Assembly: GCA_019800895.1 (NCBI GenBank)
Contig: JAHVKF010000001.1
Span: forward strand, 1-64,000
DNA: 64,000 nt
DNA from: Halomonas denitrificans
GTDB lineage: Bacteria; Pseudomonadota; Gammaproteobacteria; Xanthomonadales; Wenzhouxiangellaceae
Direction of reading: 5' to 3'
The notes under the pieces are model-generated. The model made no database searches and was not told the DNA's origin. It was given only the letters and a program-made list of their open reading frames with translations. Positions 55,747 to 64,000 of the stretch are shown here, piece after piece (position 1 is the first letter of the stretch; the number at the start of each line of letters is the position of its first letter). The position numbers were made by a program, and so were the translations under genes.

Positions 55747-56253
55747 TCAGCCGGCGCCGGCCGGGCGCCACTCCGCGTGGATCAGGCGCCAGTCCCCGTC
55801 GTCGAGGCGCCATCCCGTGTCGATCCGCCAGAGGCGCCCCTCGTCGGGCAGCAGCCCCGAGCCACCGGTGGCAAGGGCGGTGAAGGTCGCGGTGGCCCGG
55901 TCCTCGCCCCGAAGAACCACGTCCGTATCGAAGCGGCTGACGGCGATCCGCTCCCGGGCCATTCGTTCCCGCCGCACCAGCAAGCCGAGCATGCGCCGGT
56001 CGAGACCGCGGTTGCCGGCAATGAAATCATCGGCCACCGGGTCCATGAAGTCGTCGACCTCGCCGCGCTCCAGGGCGACTTCCATCTCCCCGATGATCGC
56101 GAAAATCCGTTCTTCCGCGGGCGGCGGCGACCCGCAACCGGTCGCCAGGCAGGAAAGGGCCAGCAGGACGGCCAGGCCGATGACCGGAAGCAGGGGCGCC
56201 CCGGTTGCCCGTCGAAGGCCGGGAAGCCCCGGACCGTCAGTCGTTGCCGTCAA
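55747..56253 (-). CDS. Hypothetical lipoprotein, possible NTF2-like
   Basis: 168 residues from a TTG start, which overlaps the preceding GCS2-CBS stop by 17 bp. The signal peptide ends at lipobox CLATGCGS (cysteine ~40). The mature part (~EERIFAIIGEMEVALERGEVDDFMDPV…, then TATFTALATG and WRLDDGDWRLIHAEW) has the layout of an NTF2/SnoaL-like cone fold. No catalytic residues are evident. Confidence 0.7.
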   Translation of the reverse strand: MTATTDGPGLPGLRRATGAPLLPVIGLAVLLALSCLATGCGSPPPAEERIFAIIGEMEVALERGEVDDFMDPVADDFIAGNRGLDRRMLGLLVRRERMARERIAVSRFDTDVVLRGEDRATATFTALATGGSGLLPDEGRLWRIDTGWRLDDGDWRLIHAEWRPAGAG

Positions 56254-58162
56254 GCACCGACTCCAGCAGCCGTGAGGCCACGACGATGAGGTCGTATTCG
56301 GTGACCAGGCCGACCAGCTTGTCGTTCTCGACCACCGGCAGGCAGGACAGCCTGTTCTCGCGCATCAGGCGAATCGCATCGACGGTCGTGGTCTCGGGAT
56401 GCACGGTCTTCGGGTCCGGACGCATGATGTCGCGCACCATCACCGGTTCGCCGTCCTCGCCCTTGTCCGCGCCCCGCGCCACGAGACGCAGGAGCTGGCG
56501 GTGGCTGACGAGGCCCAGCAGGCGTCCCGCATCGTCCTCGACCGGCACGTGGCGAACGTAGCGCCACTCCATCAGGCTGGCGGCGAAATCGACGATGTCG
56601 TCGGGCCGGACCGTGAACAGGTCGGTGGCCATGAACTGGCCTACGGTCCGGTAGCTCTCGCGCCAGTCCTGGTTGGTGCAGAACTCGGCCAGCGCCCAGT
56701 CCGAGACCGGTCCGCCGTTCTTCTGCTGCTCGACCATGCTGGCGGTCAGGGCCCGCAGCCGCTCGTGCATGCTGCCCGCCTCGCCCATGTTCTCCAGCGA
56801 ACTCAACTGCCAACGCGCTCCCGTGCGTCGCTTGCTGACCCGCTGCTCGATGACGCCGAGGTAGCGCTCGATGTCGTCGTGGTCGATCCCCGCCTCGCGC
56901 AGGCCTTCGTCCGCCAGCGGCAGGAGCTCGTCGAGGATGAGTTGCTGGGCCGGCATCTGTCGTTCGTCGAACCAGACCTGCTGGGCGCGCAGCCCGTCGC
57001 GGGCCGCCGACATGAAGTTGCTCTTGACGTCGGCGAAGTTCAGGTGGTCGCGGATGTCGTCGATGGCGTGCGACAGTCGCGACATCATGCCGAAGAAGAA
57101 CGCCGCGTTCGCGACCTCGTCGACCACCGTCGGGCCCGAGGGAATGACCCGGTTCTCGATCCGCAGGTGGGGCTTGCCGTTGTCGGAGATGCCGTAACAG
57201 GCTCGGTTCCAGCGGTACACCGTTCCGTTGTGAAGGCGCAGGGCATTGAGCCGGGGGATCTCGCCGCGCCGGACCATGCCGATCGGGTCGTCCTCGAATT
57301 CGGTGGTCAGGATCACCCGGAACCGCGCGATGTCCTCCTTGAAGATCTCGATCACCGACTCCTCGATCCAGTGATCGCCGAAATGGACGCGCGGCTTCAG
57401 GCCCCGTGCGGCGTGGGCCTCGGAGCGTGCGTCGATGGAATTCTCGAACACGGCGATCCGGCTCTCGTGCCACAGGCGCTTGCCGAGCAGGATCGGTGAA
57501 TTGACGCAGGCGGCCAGCAGCGGGCCGGTGACCGCCTGGGCCACGTTGTAGAGCGAGGCGAATTCGCCGGCTCCGACCTGGAAGTGGACCTGGAAGCTGG
57601 TGTTCGCGGCCTCCAGCATCAGGTTGTCGTGCTGGAAGTTGAGCTGATCGATGCCCTTGATGGCGAACTGGAAGTCGGACCCTCGCAGCCGGAGAAGGGC
57701 TTCGTTCAGGGCGAAGTATCGCGCCGTCGGCACCATCGCGTTGAGGGTCAGGTGATCGCGCGTGAGCGTCGGGAGGATGCCGACCAGGGCCACCTGGGAG
57801 TCGACCATGGCGGCATGTTCGCGAGCGATCGCGACGACTTCGTCGGTCTCCTCCTCGAGCTTGCGAAGGCAGTTGCCGCCGAGCTCGAGCGGCGAGAGGT
57901 TCGCTTCCAGGTTGAACAGGCCGAGCTCGTGAGTGAAACGTGGATCGTCGATTTCGTCCAGCACTCGCATGGCCGTCATCGCCGGCCGGTAGGCGCCGTC
58001 GACGAGGAACATTTCCTGCTCCGCGCCGATCCGCCGGATATCGCTCTCGAACACGCCGGCCGCGAGCATGTCCTCCATCGCGCGGACTTCGTTCAGCAAT
58101 GCTTTCATGAAGGCACGACGGGTGGCCTCGTCGTTCGTGCGCTCCACGTTCTGTTCGCCCAT
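56237..58162 (-). CDS. GCS2 carboxylate-amine ligase–CBS domain fusion
   Basis: 641 residues. Residues ~25-480 belong to the glutamate-cysteine ligase 2 (YbdK/EgtA-like) family: IRRIGAEQEMFLVD, NLEANLSPLELGG, LRIENRVIPSGPTVVDE, GDHWIEESV. Residues ~510-640 are a CBS pair (VGQFMATDLFTVRPDDIVDFA… and VRDIMRPDPKTVHPETTTVDAI…), which usually binds adenine nucleotides. It may be an ATP-dependent ligase regulated by energy charge; the substrate is unknown. The ATG at 58162 begins MGEQNVERT. Confidence 0.87.
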   Translation of the reverse strand: MGEQNVERTNDEATRRAFMKALLNEVRAMEDMLAAGVFESDIRRIGAEQEMFLVDGAYRPAMTAMRVLDEIDDPRFTHELGLFNLEANLSPLELGGNCLRKLEEETDEVVAIAREHAAMVDSQVALVGILPTLTRDHLTLNAMVPTARYFALNEALLRLRGSDFQFAIKGIDQLNFQHDNLMLEAANTSFQVHFQVGAGEFASLYNVAQAVTGPLLAACVNSPILLGKRLWHESRIAVFENSIDARSEAHAARGLKPRVHFGDHWIEESVIEIFKEDIARFRVILTTEFEDDPIGMVRRGEIPRLNALRLHNGTVYRWNRACYGISDNGKPHLRIENRVIPSGPTVVDEVANAAFFFGMMSRLSHAIDDIRDHLNFADVKSNFMSAARDGLRAQQVWFDERQMPAQQLILDELLPLADEGLREAGIDHDDIERYLGVIEQRVSKRRTGARWQLSSLENMGEAGSMHERLRALTASMVEQQKNGGPVSDWALAEFCTNQDWRESYRTVGQFMATDLFTVRPDDIVDFAASLMEWRYVRHVPVEDDAGRLLGLVSHRQLLRLVARGADKGEDGEPVMVRDIMRPDPKTVHPETTTVDAIRLMRENRLSCLPVVENDKLVGLVTEYDLIVVASRLLESVLDGND

Positions 58163-58384
58163 GCTGCCGACTCCGGATTCCGCCAGTGCGCTCGAACGGG
58201 ACGCTGCCCACGCCGAACGCCTCGGATGATAAACGTCCGCATGGCCGGCGGCAAACCCGCCCGTTGCCACGCGGCCGGCGGCCGCCGCCGGAACCCCTTG
58301 CACCGGCCGCTCGACCTTGTCTGCGGACTTCGACTATGCGACTCTAGCGGCGGGTAGACCGAAAACGACAAGAAGGGCCGATCA

Positions 58385-60070
58385 ATGACCGAAAAAGCCT
58401 GGCTGGACCAGTATCCGGACGGCGTTCCTGCGGAAATCGACATGGACGAATTCAAGTCCGTGGTGGACATTTTCGACAGCAGCTGCTCGCAGTACCGCGA
58501 CCAGGTGGCCTACGTCAATTTCGGCAAGGAGCTGACCTACGGCGACCTCGACCGCAAGAGCGCCGCGTTCGGTGCCTACCTGCAATCACTGGGTCTCGAG
58601 GCCGGCGACCGCATCGCGGTCATGATGCCGAACCTCCTCCAGTATCCGATCGCGCTGTTCGGCATCCTCCGGGCCGGCCTCGTCGTGGTCAATACCAATC
58701 CGCTGTACACCGCGCGCGAACTCCGCCACCAGCTCAACGATTCCGGCGCGAAGGGCATCGTGGTGCTCGAGAATTTCGCCCACACGCTCGATAGCGTGAT
58801 CGCCGATTGTCCCGAATGCCGCCACGTGTTCGTCACCGCGGTCGGCGACCTGCTCGGTTTTCCGAAGGGTCCGCTGATCAATTTCGTGCTGCGACGGGTC
58901 AAGAAGGAGGTCCCCGACTACAACCTGCCCGACGCGAAGCGTTTCACCGCTGTGCTCAAGGCCGGCGAGTCGATGCAGCTCGATCGTCCGTCCCTGAACC
59001 ACGAGGACCTCGCCTTTCTCCAGTACACCGGCGGCACCACGGGCGTGTCCAAGGGCGCGATGTTGACCCACGGCAACATCGTCGCCAACGTCCAGCAGTC
59101 CGCAGCGTGGCTCGGCGGCAAGATCGACGCGGGACGGGAGATCATCGTGACCGCGCTGCCGCTCTACCATATCTTCGCGCTCACGGCGAATTGCCTGGTG
59201 TTCATCAAGTTCGGCGGCCGCAACCTGCTGATCACCAATCCGCGCGACATGGGCGGCTTCGTCAAGGCGCTGAAGAAGGAGCCGTTCACCGCCATCACCG
59301 GGGTCAATACCCTGTTCAACGGCCTGCTGAACACGCCCGGCTTCGACGACGTCGACTTCAGCAACCTGCGCTTCACCCTCGGCGGAGGCATGGCGGTCCA
59401 GCGCGCGGTGGCGGAACGGTGGAAATCGGTCACGGGCGTTCCACTGATCGAGGCCTACGGCCTGACCGAGACCTCGCCCGCCGCCTGCATCAACCCGATG
59501 AACCTCAAGGACTACAACGGGGCGATCGGCCTGCCGATCTCGTCGACCGAGGCGCGGGTAATCGACGCCGAGGGCAACGAGGTCGCCGTCGGCGAGCCCG
59601 GCGAGCTCTGCATTCGCGGCCCCCAGGTGATGAAGGGGTACTGGCAGCGACCCGAAGAGACCGCCAAGGTGCTCGACGACGAGGGGTGGCTGAAGACCGG
59701 CGACATGGCCTGCCGAGACGAGAACGGGTTCTTCTTCATCGTCGACCGCAAGAAGGACATGATTCTCGTGTCGGGGTTCAACGTCTACCCGAACGAGATC
59801 GAGGACGTCGTCGCGGACCATCCGAAGGTGCTCGAGGTCGGCGCGATCGGGGTCGAGGACGCCAAGTCCGGCGAACTGGTCAAGGTCGTGGTCGTGCGCA
59901 AGGACGACAGTCTCACGGTCGACGAACTGCGCGCCCATTGCAAGAAGGAGCTGACCGGCTACAAGGTGCCCCGCTACGTCGAGTTCGTCGACGAATTGCC
60001 GAAGACCAACGTCGGCAAGATCCTGCGGCGCGAACTCCGCGACAAGTTCGGCGAAGCGCGGAGCAGCTGA
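58385..60070 (+). CDS. fadD: Long-chain fatty-acid–CoA ligase
   Basis: 561-residue ANL-superfamily enzyme. The AMP-binding P-loop is [13 protein letters not shown], with [13 protein letters not shown], the linker [21 protein letters not shown] and the catalytic lysine near the C-terminus ([12 protein letters not shown]). It activates fatty acids to acyl-CoA at the inner membrane. AGAAGGG precedes the ATG. It complements the acyl-CoA dehydrogenase and glyoxylate genes in the window. Confidence 0.95.
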   Translation: MTEKAWLDQYPDGVPAEIDMDEFKSVVDIFDSSCSQYRDQVAYVNFGKELTYGDLDRKSAAFGAYLQSLGLEAGDRIAVMMPNLLQYPIALFGILRAGLVVVNTNPLYTARELRHQLNDSGAKGIVVLENFAHTLDSVIADCPECRHVFVTAVGDLLGFPKGPLINFVLRRVKKEVPDYNLPDAKRFTAVLKAGESMQLDRPSLNHEDLAFLQYTGGTTGVSKGAMLTHGNIVANVQQSAAWLGGKIDAGREIIVTALPLYHIFALTANCLVFIKFGGRNLLITNPRDMGGFVKALKKEPFTAITGVNTLFNGLLNTPGFDDVDFSNLRFTLGGGMAVQRAVAERWKSVTGVPLIEAYGLTETSPAACINPMNLKDYNGAIGLPISSTEARVIDAEGNEVAVGEPGELCIRGPQVMKGYWQRPEETAKVLDDEGWLKTGDMACRDENGFFFIVDRKKDMILVSGFNVYPNEIEDVVADHPKVLEVGAIGVEDAKSGELVKVVVVRKDDSLTVDELRAHCKKELTGYKVPRYVEFVDELPKTNVGKILRRELRDKFGEARSS

Positions 60071-60167
60071 GCGCCGAGGCGCTGCAGGGGCCCCGGTCCA
60101 TCGGCACTGTGAGAAAGGTCGGCTCGCATCCCGCTTCCACGAATGGAAAACCGCTTGAACCGAGCGC

Positions 60168-61358
60168 TTACGCGGGCTCGCCCTTGAGCAGCTGGCCCGG
60201 ATCGGGCCGTTCGTCCAGGCCGGACACGCCGACCCCGATCAGGCGCACGCCGATCCGGCTCTGGTAGCCGGCCCACGCCCGTGCGAGTTCGCGGGCGGCT
60301 GCGGCGAGCGTATCCGCGTCCCGCGTGTAGCCGCCCAGACCACGGCTGCGGGTCAGGGTCGAGAACCCGCCGGAACGCAATTTCAGGTGAACCGTTCGAG
60401 CGTACAGCCCGCGCGATTTCAGGCGATCGGCGCAGGCAGCGGCTTGTTCGTCGATCACCTCGACGATCTGCTCCAGATCGTGCAGATCGCGGCGAAAGGT
60501 CGACTCCTGGCTGATCGAGCGGCGTAGGCGCCCACCCTCCACGCCCCTCGGATCGATCCCGGCCGCTCGCTGACGGAACAGCTCGCCCTGCCGACCCAGC
60601 ACGGCCGACAGCCAGGTCCCGGGCGCCTTGCGGAGCTGGCCGATGGTGAAGATCCCGGCATCGTGCAGCTTCGCTGCGGTGGCCGGTCCCACACCGGGCA
60701 GTCGGCGGATCGGCAGAGGATCGAGAAACCGCTGCACCGAGGCGTCGGGAATCCAGGTCAGCCCGTCGGGCTTGTCGTAGTCGGACGCCAGCTTGGCGAC
60801 CAGCTTGGTCCGGGCCAGGCCGACCGACGTGGTCAGGCCGGTGGCTTCGAACACGTCGCGTTTCAGGGTCCGTCCCAGCGACAGCACGTCCGCGTCGTCC
60901 GCACCGGCAGGCAGGCGGTTTCCCAGATCGAGATAGGCCTCGTCCAGGCTCAGGCCCTCGACCCGATCCGCGTGGCGTTCGAAGACCTCGAAGATCCGGC
61001 CCGAGACCTCACGGTAGTGCGCGTGTCGCGAGCGAACGAAGACTGCATGAGGACACAGTCGCCGGGCGCGCGCCGAGGGCATCGCGGAGTGGACGCCATA
61101 GCGACGCGCCTCGTAGCTGGCCGCCGCGACGACCCCGCGCCCGCCGTCGCCTCCTACAATGACGGGGCGACCGCGCAGCTCGGGTCGGTCCCGCTGTTCG
61201 ACGCTGGCGAAGAATGCATCCATGTCGACGTGCGCGATCAGGCGCGGGGAATCGGACGGTGGGCTGGGCCGACCCGGTGTCGGCGCGCGTCTCGCCCGGT
61301 CCTCCGATGCCTTCCCTGCGCGACCGTCTCGATTCCGCTGATCTGGAGCTTGCGACAT
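60168..61358 (-). CDS. dinB: DNA polymerase IV (Y-family)
   Basis: 396-residue translesion polymerase. Palm motifs: IAHVDMDAFFASVEQ and SLDEAYLDL (metal aspartates/glutamate). The little finger follows to ~370. Homology starts at about residue 39, so the first ~35 residues (Arg/Pro-rich) are extra and the start may be internal. No SOS box was recognised. The ATG at 61358 shares CATG with the divergent gene's start. The C-terminal clamp motif is not clear. Confidence 0.9.
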   Translation of the reverse strand: MSQAPDQRNRDGRAGKASEDRARRAPTPGRPSPPSDSPRLIAHVDMDAFFASVEQRDRPELRGRPVIVGGDGGRGVVAAASYEARRYGVHSAMPSARARRLCPHAVFVRSRHAHYREVSGRIFEVFERHADRVEGLSLDEAYLDLGNRLPAGADDADVLSLGRTLKRDVFEATGLTTSVGLARTKLVAKLASDYDKPDGLTWIPDASVQRFLDPLPIRRLPGVGPATAAKLHDAGIFTIGQLRKAPGTWLSAVLGRQGELFRQRAAGIDPRGVEGGRLRRSISQESTFRRDLHDLEQIVEVIDEQAAACADRLKSRGLYARTVHLKLRSGGFSTLTRSRGLGGYTRDADTLAAAARELARAWAGYQSRIGVRLIGVGVSGLDERPDPGQLLKGEPA

Positions 61359-62484
61359 GATCGATCCGAACGATTTCCCGGTGCTCGAGCGCGAGGTCTG
61401 GCTCAATCACGCGGCGATTTCGCCGTGGCCGGCGGCGGTGATCCGGGCCATGCGGGCCTTCGTCGACGACAACGCCGCCCACGGCCCCATGCACTACGAC
61501 CGCTGGCTGGCGACCGAACGGCGCTTGCGCGAGCGCGCGGCCCGGCTGCTCGAGGCGGAAAGTGCCGACGACGTCGCGCTGGTCAAGAATACCTCGGAAG
61601 GCCTTTCGCTGATCGCCGCCGGGCTGGACTGGCGACCCGGCGATCGCATGCTCTTCCTGGCCGGCGAGTTTCCCAGCAACCGCCTGCCCTGGGTGCAGCT
61701 GCTTCCCGATCACGTGGACGTCGTGGAGGTTCCGTTCGCGTCGTCGGACCCCGAGGCGGCGCTGCTCGATGCGCTGGACGAGCGCACGCGGCTCGTTGCG
61801 GTCTCGTCGGTCCGCTACGACAGCGGCATCCGGCTCGATCTCGATCGCCTCGGCCGGGCCTGCCGCCGAGCCGGGGCGCTGCTGGCGGTCGACGCGATCC
61901 AGCAGCTCGGGGCGCTGCCGCTGGCGGTTCGCGACCTGCCCGTGGACTTCGTCGTGGCCGGAAGCCACAAGTGGCTGCTTGCGCCGGAGGGACTGGCGCT
62001 GTTCTGGTCCGCGCCGGATGCGCGCGACCGACTGCGCCCGGTCCAGACCGGCTGGCGGATGTGGCCCGACATGTTCGATTTCGACCGGGACGACACCTCC
62101 ATTCCCCGGCACGCGCGACGCTTCGAACCGGGCACCCTGAACACGGCCGGAATCCACGGCCTGGATGCAGCGCTCGGTCTTCTGCTGTCCACTCCGGCGG
62201 CCGAGCGTGGCGCTCGACTGCTGGCCGCCACCCGCCGCCTGATCGACGGCCTGGCCGCACTGCCCGGCATCGACGTCCTGACCCCGGGCGACGACCGACG
62301 GCGCGCCGGGATCGTGACCTTCCGCTGCACCGGTCGGGACCCTCGCCGGGTGCTTGCAGCACTGCGCGCCGGGTCCGTGGTCGCTGCGCCGCGCTCGGGA
62401 GGACTGCGCTTGTCCCCGCACTGGTACACCCCCACGGACCAGATCGATCGCGCGCTCGACGTCATCGAGTCCGCCCTACGCTGA
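61357..62484 (+). CDS. Class V aminotransferase / cysteine desulfurase-like protein
   Basis: 375 residues. The PLP lysine is in VAGSHKWLLAPEG (~208), with LNHAAISPWPAAV and LVAVSSVRYDSGIRLDL as fold landmarks and FRFxPGTLNTAGI-like RRFEPGTLNTAG near 255. The family includes IscS/CsdA, kynureninase and isopenicillin epimerase; no desulfurase cysteine loop is evident, so the substrate is not assignable. TGGAG lies eight bases before the ATG, supporting the start, which overlaps dinB's start codon. Confidence 0.88.
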   Translation: MIDPNDFPVLEREVWLNHAAISPWPAAVIRAMRAFVDDNAAHGPMHYDRWLATERRLRERAARLLEAESADDVALVKNTSEGLSLIAAGLDWRPGDRMLFLAGEFPSNRLPWVQLLPDHVDVVEVPFASSDPEAALLDALDERTRLVAVSSVRYDSGIRLDLDRLGRACRRAGALLAVDAIQQLGALPLAVRDLPVDFVVAGSHKWLLAPEGLALFWSAPDARDRLRPVQTGWRMWPDMFDFDRDDTSIPRHARRFEPGTLNTAGIHGLDAALGLLLSTPAAERGARLLAATRRLIDGLAALPGIDVLTPGDDRRRAGIVTFRCTGRDPRRVLAALRAGSVVAAPRSGGLRLSPHWYTPTDQIDRALDVIESALR

Positions 62485-62632
62485 CTTGAGGCACAGCACG
62501 TTCCGCACGCGCTCCTGTGCCGAACGTCTCGGACGGGGGCCGTGCCGCTCGTTCAACGCCCCTCTGCTGCTTGACGGGTTCCGGATCGGCGAGTAGTTTC
62601 GATCGTTCCCCCCTCCCCCAACGGACACGACC

Positions 62633-63229
62633 ATGTTCAACAAGAAGGAAGCCCAGGACGGCGCGCCGGAAGCCAGCGCCACGAATCGAAGCGAACCACC
62701 GCCGCGCACGGCCGCACCGGCCCGGACCGGCGGCCAGGTCGCGACCATCGGACCGTCGATCCGGATCGACGGCGACCTGCAGGGCGACGAGGATCTCGTC
62801 GTCGAGGGCCGCGTCACGGGAACGGTCCAACTTCGCAGCAACACCCTGACCATCGGCTCCCAGGGCGAGGTCAAGGCCCGGGTCTATGCCCATACCATCC
62901 TGGTCGAGGGCAAGGTCAACGGCGACCTGTATGCCTCGGAGCGGATCAGCATCCGCGAATCGGCCCGGATCGAGGGCAACATCTACGCGCCCCGGATCAG
63001 CCTCGATGACGGTGCGCGTTTCCGCGGCGCAATCGATATGGACACCGAGACCGAGAGTTTCCGAAAAGCCTTCGGCAATGCCCAGGGCGCCGCCAGCTCG
63101 TCGAAGTCCGCCGCCAGCTCGTCGAAGTCTGCCGGCGAGCCTTCCGGCAACGGCTCCTCGGACCGGTCGTCGAGCAGCGCAGGGTCGACCAAGCCGGCCG
63201 CCGCCAACTCGACCAGTTCCGCGGCCTGA
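62633..63229 (+). CDS. Bactofilin (DUF583 polymer-forming cytoskeletal protein)
   Basis: 198 residues. An unstructured N-terminal head (to ~40) is followed by a right-handed beta-helix bactofilin core (~45-145) with regular turns (IRIDGDLQGDEDLVVEGRV, GEVKARVYAHTILVEGKV, GNIYAPRISLDDGARF). A Ser/Lys/Ala-rich tail follows. Bactofilins form non-nucleotide filaments in cell shape, stalk or pole functions. The next gene is 21 bp downstream. Confidence 0.92.
   Translation: MFNKKEAQDGAPEASATNRSEPPPRTAAPARTGGQVATIGPSIRIDGDLQGDEDLVVEGRVTGTVQLRSNTLTIGSQGEVKARVYAHTILVEGKVNGDLYASERISIRESARIEGNIYAPRISLDDGARFRGAIDMDTETESFRKAFGNAQGAASSSKSAASSSKSAGEPSGNGSSDRSSSSAGSTKPAAANSTSSAA
63089..63130 (+). repeat. 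In-frame 21-bp tandem duplication in bactofilin tail
   Basis: Two copies of a 21-bp unit encoding AASSSKS, with one base differing at the last position. It lies in the low-complexity tail and changes length without affecting the beta-helix core. Confidence 0.85.
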
Positions 63230-63250
63230 CCGGGCCGGCGCGCAGCGGCC

Positions 63251-63865
63251 GTGACGGCAGTGCGAGACGCCATTCCGGTGGATCCGGAAAACGGCTCCAC
63301 CGAGGAGCGACTGCGGCTGCCCCTGCTCAGGGAGCGCCTCGATCGAATCGGCGCCGACCGGGAGCACTGGCTGGACTTCGGGGGAGTCCAGCCGGCCCTG
63401 GTCGATCGCCTGGCCGCCGGGCCGAATCGCCTGGTGGTGGCCCGCCTGTCCCTGAAGTCGCGCGACGACGCCCTGCCCGTGTCCTTCCACCTGCTCGAGC
63501 GATCGCCGGCACCCGAGACCTTCGATGTGCTGCTGGCCTGGGACTGGCTGAATCATTTCGACGCAGCCGACCTCCAGCGCCTGGGCGCACGACTGGCTCG
63601 ACACGCCCGCAGCGGTGCACGCCTGCACGCCCTGATCCATTACGCGAGCAAGGCGATGCCGGCGGCACCGGTCGACTATCGCTTGACCGCTGACGGCGAC
63701 GTTCTCTTCGAGCGGACCGATCCCGGTCCCCGACCGGCGCCGCGCTACAGCCCGAAAGCGCTGGAGAAGGCGATGCCCGACTGGCAGGTCGATCGAACCA
63801 TGCTGCTGAACAACGGCATGCAGGAATTCGTCCTGATGCGACGGGAAACCCGGGCCGGCGACTGA
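63251..63865 (+). CDS. Degenerate methyltransferase-like protein after bactofilin
   Basis: 204 residues from a GTG start. WLDFGGVQPALVDRL sits where motif I (LDxGxGxG) would be, and ETFDVLLAWDWLNHFDAADL matches the 'fDvvl…d.lnHl' motif of class I methyltransferases. The third part (MPAAPVDYRL, MLLNNGMQEFVLMRR) also fits. The glycine-rich SAM loop is broken, so it may have lost SAM binding or bind another ligand. It lies in an operon with the bactofilin gene. Confidence 0.65.
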   Translation: MTAVRDAIPVDPENGSTEERLRLPLLRERLDRIGADREHWLDFGGVQPALVDRLAAGPNRLVVARLSLKSRDDALPVSFHLLERSPAPETFDVLLAWDWLNHFDAADLQRLGARLARHARSGARLHALIHYASKAMPAAPVDYRLTADGDVLFERTDPGPRPAPRYSPKALEKAMPDWQVDRTMLLNNGMQEFVLMRRETRAGD

Positions 63866-63976
63866 TCGAGCGCCGGCGGCGAGCCGCCAGCGCCCTCCTC
63901 GGATCGCCGTGGTCGGAGGCCAGGCAAGGCTCGACAACCATGGATGTCTGGTCGCGCCGGGATCGGGGCGGACACG

Positions 63977-64000
63977 AAAAAGGCGCCGGACGGGCCGGCG
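63977..64000 (-). terminator. Intrinsic terminator at right edge, minus strand
   Basis: Minus strand: CGCCGG-CCCGT-CCGGCG then CC and TTTTTCG. It implies a minus-strand gene or RNA ending just outside the window. The stem may extend beyond the edge. Confidence 0.7.

Overview
This is a GC-rich, densely coded stretch of bacterial chromosome with no mobile element, prophage or CRISPR array. Several neighbourhoods point to a gammaproteobacterium: mnmA-hflD, clpS-clpA lying next to infA, and a tRNA cluster in the order Gly(GCC)-Cys(GCA)-Leu(TAA), the same order as glyW-cysT-leuZ of Escherichia coli. GC content, the family mix and the pilus type fit a Xanthomonadales/Lysobacterales-like lineage (for example Wenzhouxiangella-like), but that placement is inference only.

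Layout. 1-250: the end of a perfect 14-bp tandem array. 253-7965: an HlyIII-type membrane protein, a cupin, an overlapping fadE / AstE-like / deoC operon, a Nudix-HIT pair, a methyltransferase and an AlkA-type glycosylase. 8091-9278: two paralogous lipoproteins. 9326-13843: a minus-strand SCPU / chaperone / usher / SCPU operon for an archaic (Csu-like) pilus. Its leader (about 13844-14165) carries what I read as a class I cyclic-di-GMP (GEMM) riboswitch and a hairpin that would bury the first gene's Shine-Dalgarno sequence. 14615-17520: a YafK-like L,D-transpeptidase, an arginine deiminase and a PilZ protein. 17651-18120: three tRNA genes. 18291-24854: a three-part glycosyltransferase, infA, a TrpF-like protein, clpA and clpS. 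25009-29049: glyoxylate bypass (aceB-aceA) with a divergent LysR regulator. 29130-33704: mnmA, hflD, acnA. 33877-37738: histidine kinase, response regulator and response regulator-GGDEF. 37828-48418: BNR-repeat exported protein, acyltransferase, aminotransferase/arfB/serine hydrolase, GNAT, and a membrane GGDEF-EAL protein. 48432-58162: a long minus-strand run (GCS2-CBS, lipoprotein, Lhr-type helicase, lipA, small protein, S9 peptidase, DUF2062). 58385-63865: fadD, dinB, a class V aminotransferase, bactofilin and a degenerate methyltransferase-like protein. A terminator at the right edge implies a minus-strand gene just outside.

Two themes stand out. First, cyclic di-GMP: a likely diguanylate cyclase at the end of a phosphorelay, a GGDEF-EAL protein, a PilZ protein and a likely c-di-GMP riboswitch on a pilus operon all lie within 40 kb, so a signal-to-surface-appendage circuit could be encoded locally. 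Second, acetate and fatty-acid metabolism: an acyl-CoA dehydrogenase, FadD, isocitrate lyase, malate synthase and aconitase suit growth on lipids or C2 compounds.

The least ordinary protein is the pilus usher. Ahead of the usual usher barrel it carries a domain that reads like the AMIN (peptidoglycan-targeting) domain of AmiC. Together with the riboswitch leader this makes the pilus locus the best candidate for a previously undescribed arrangement.
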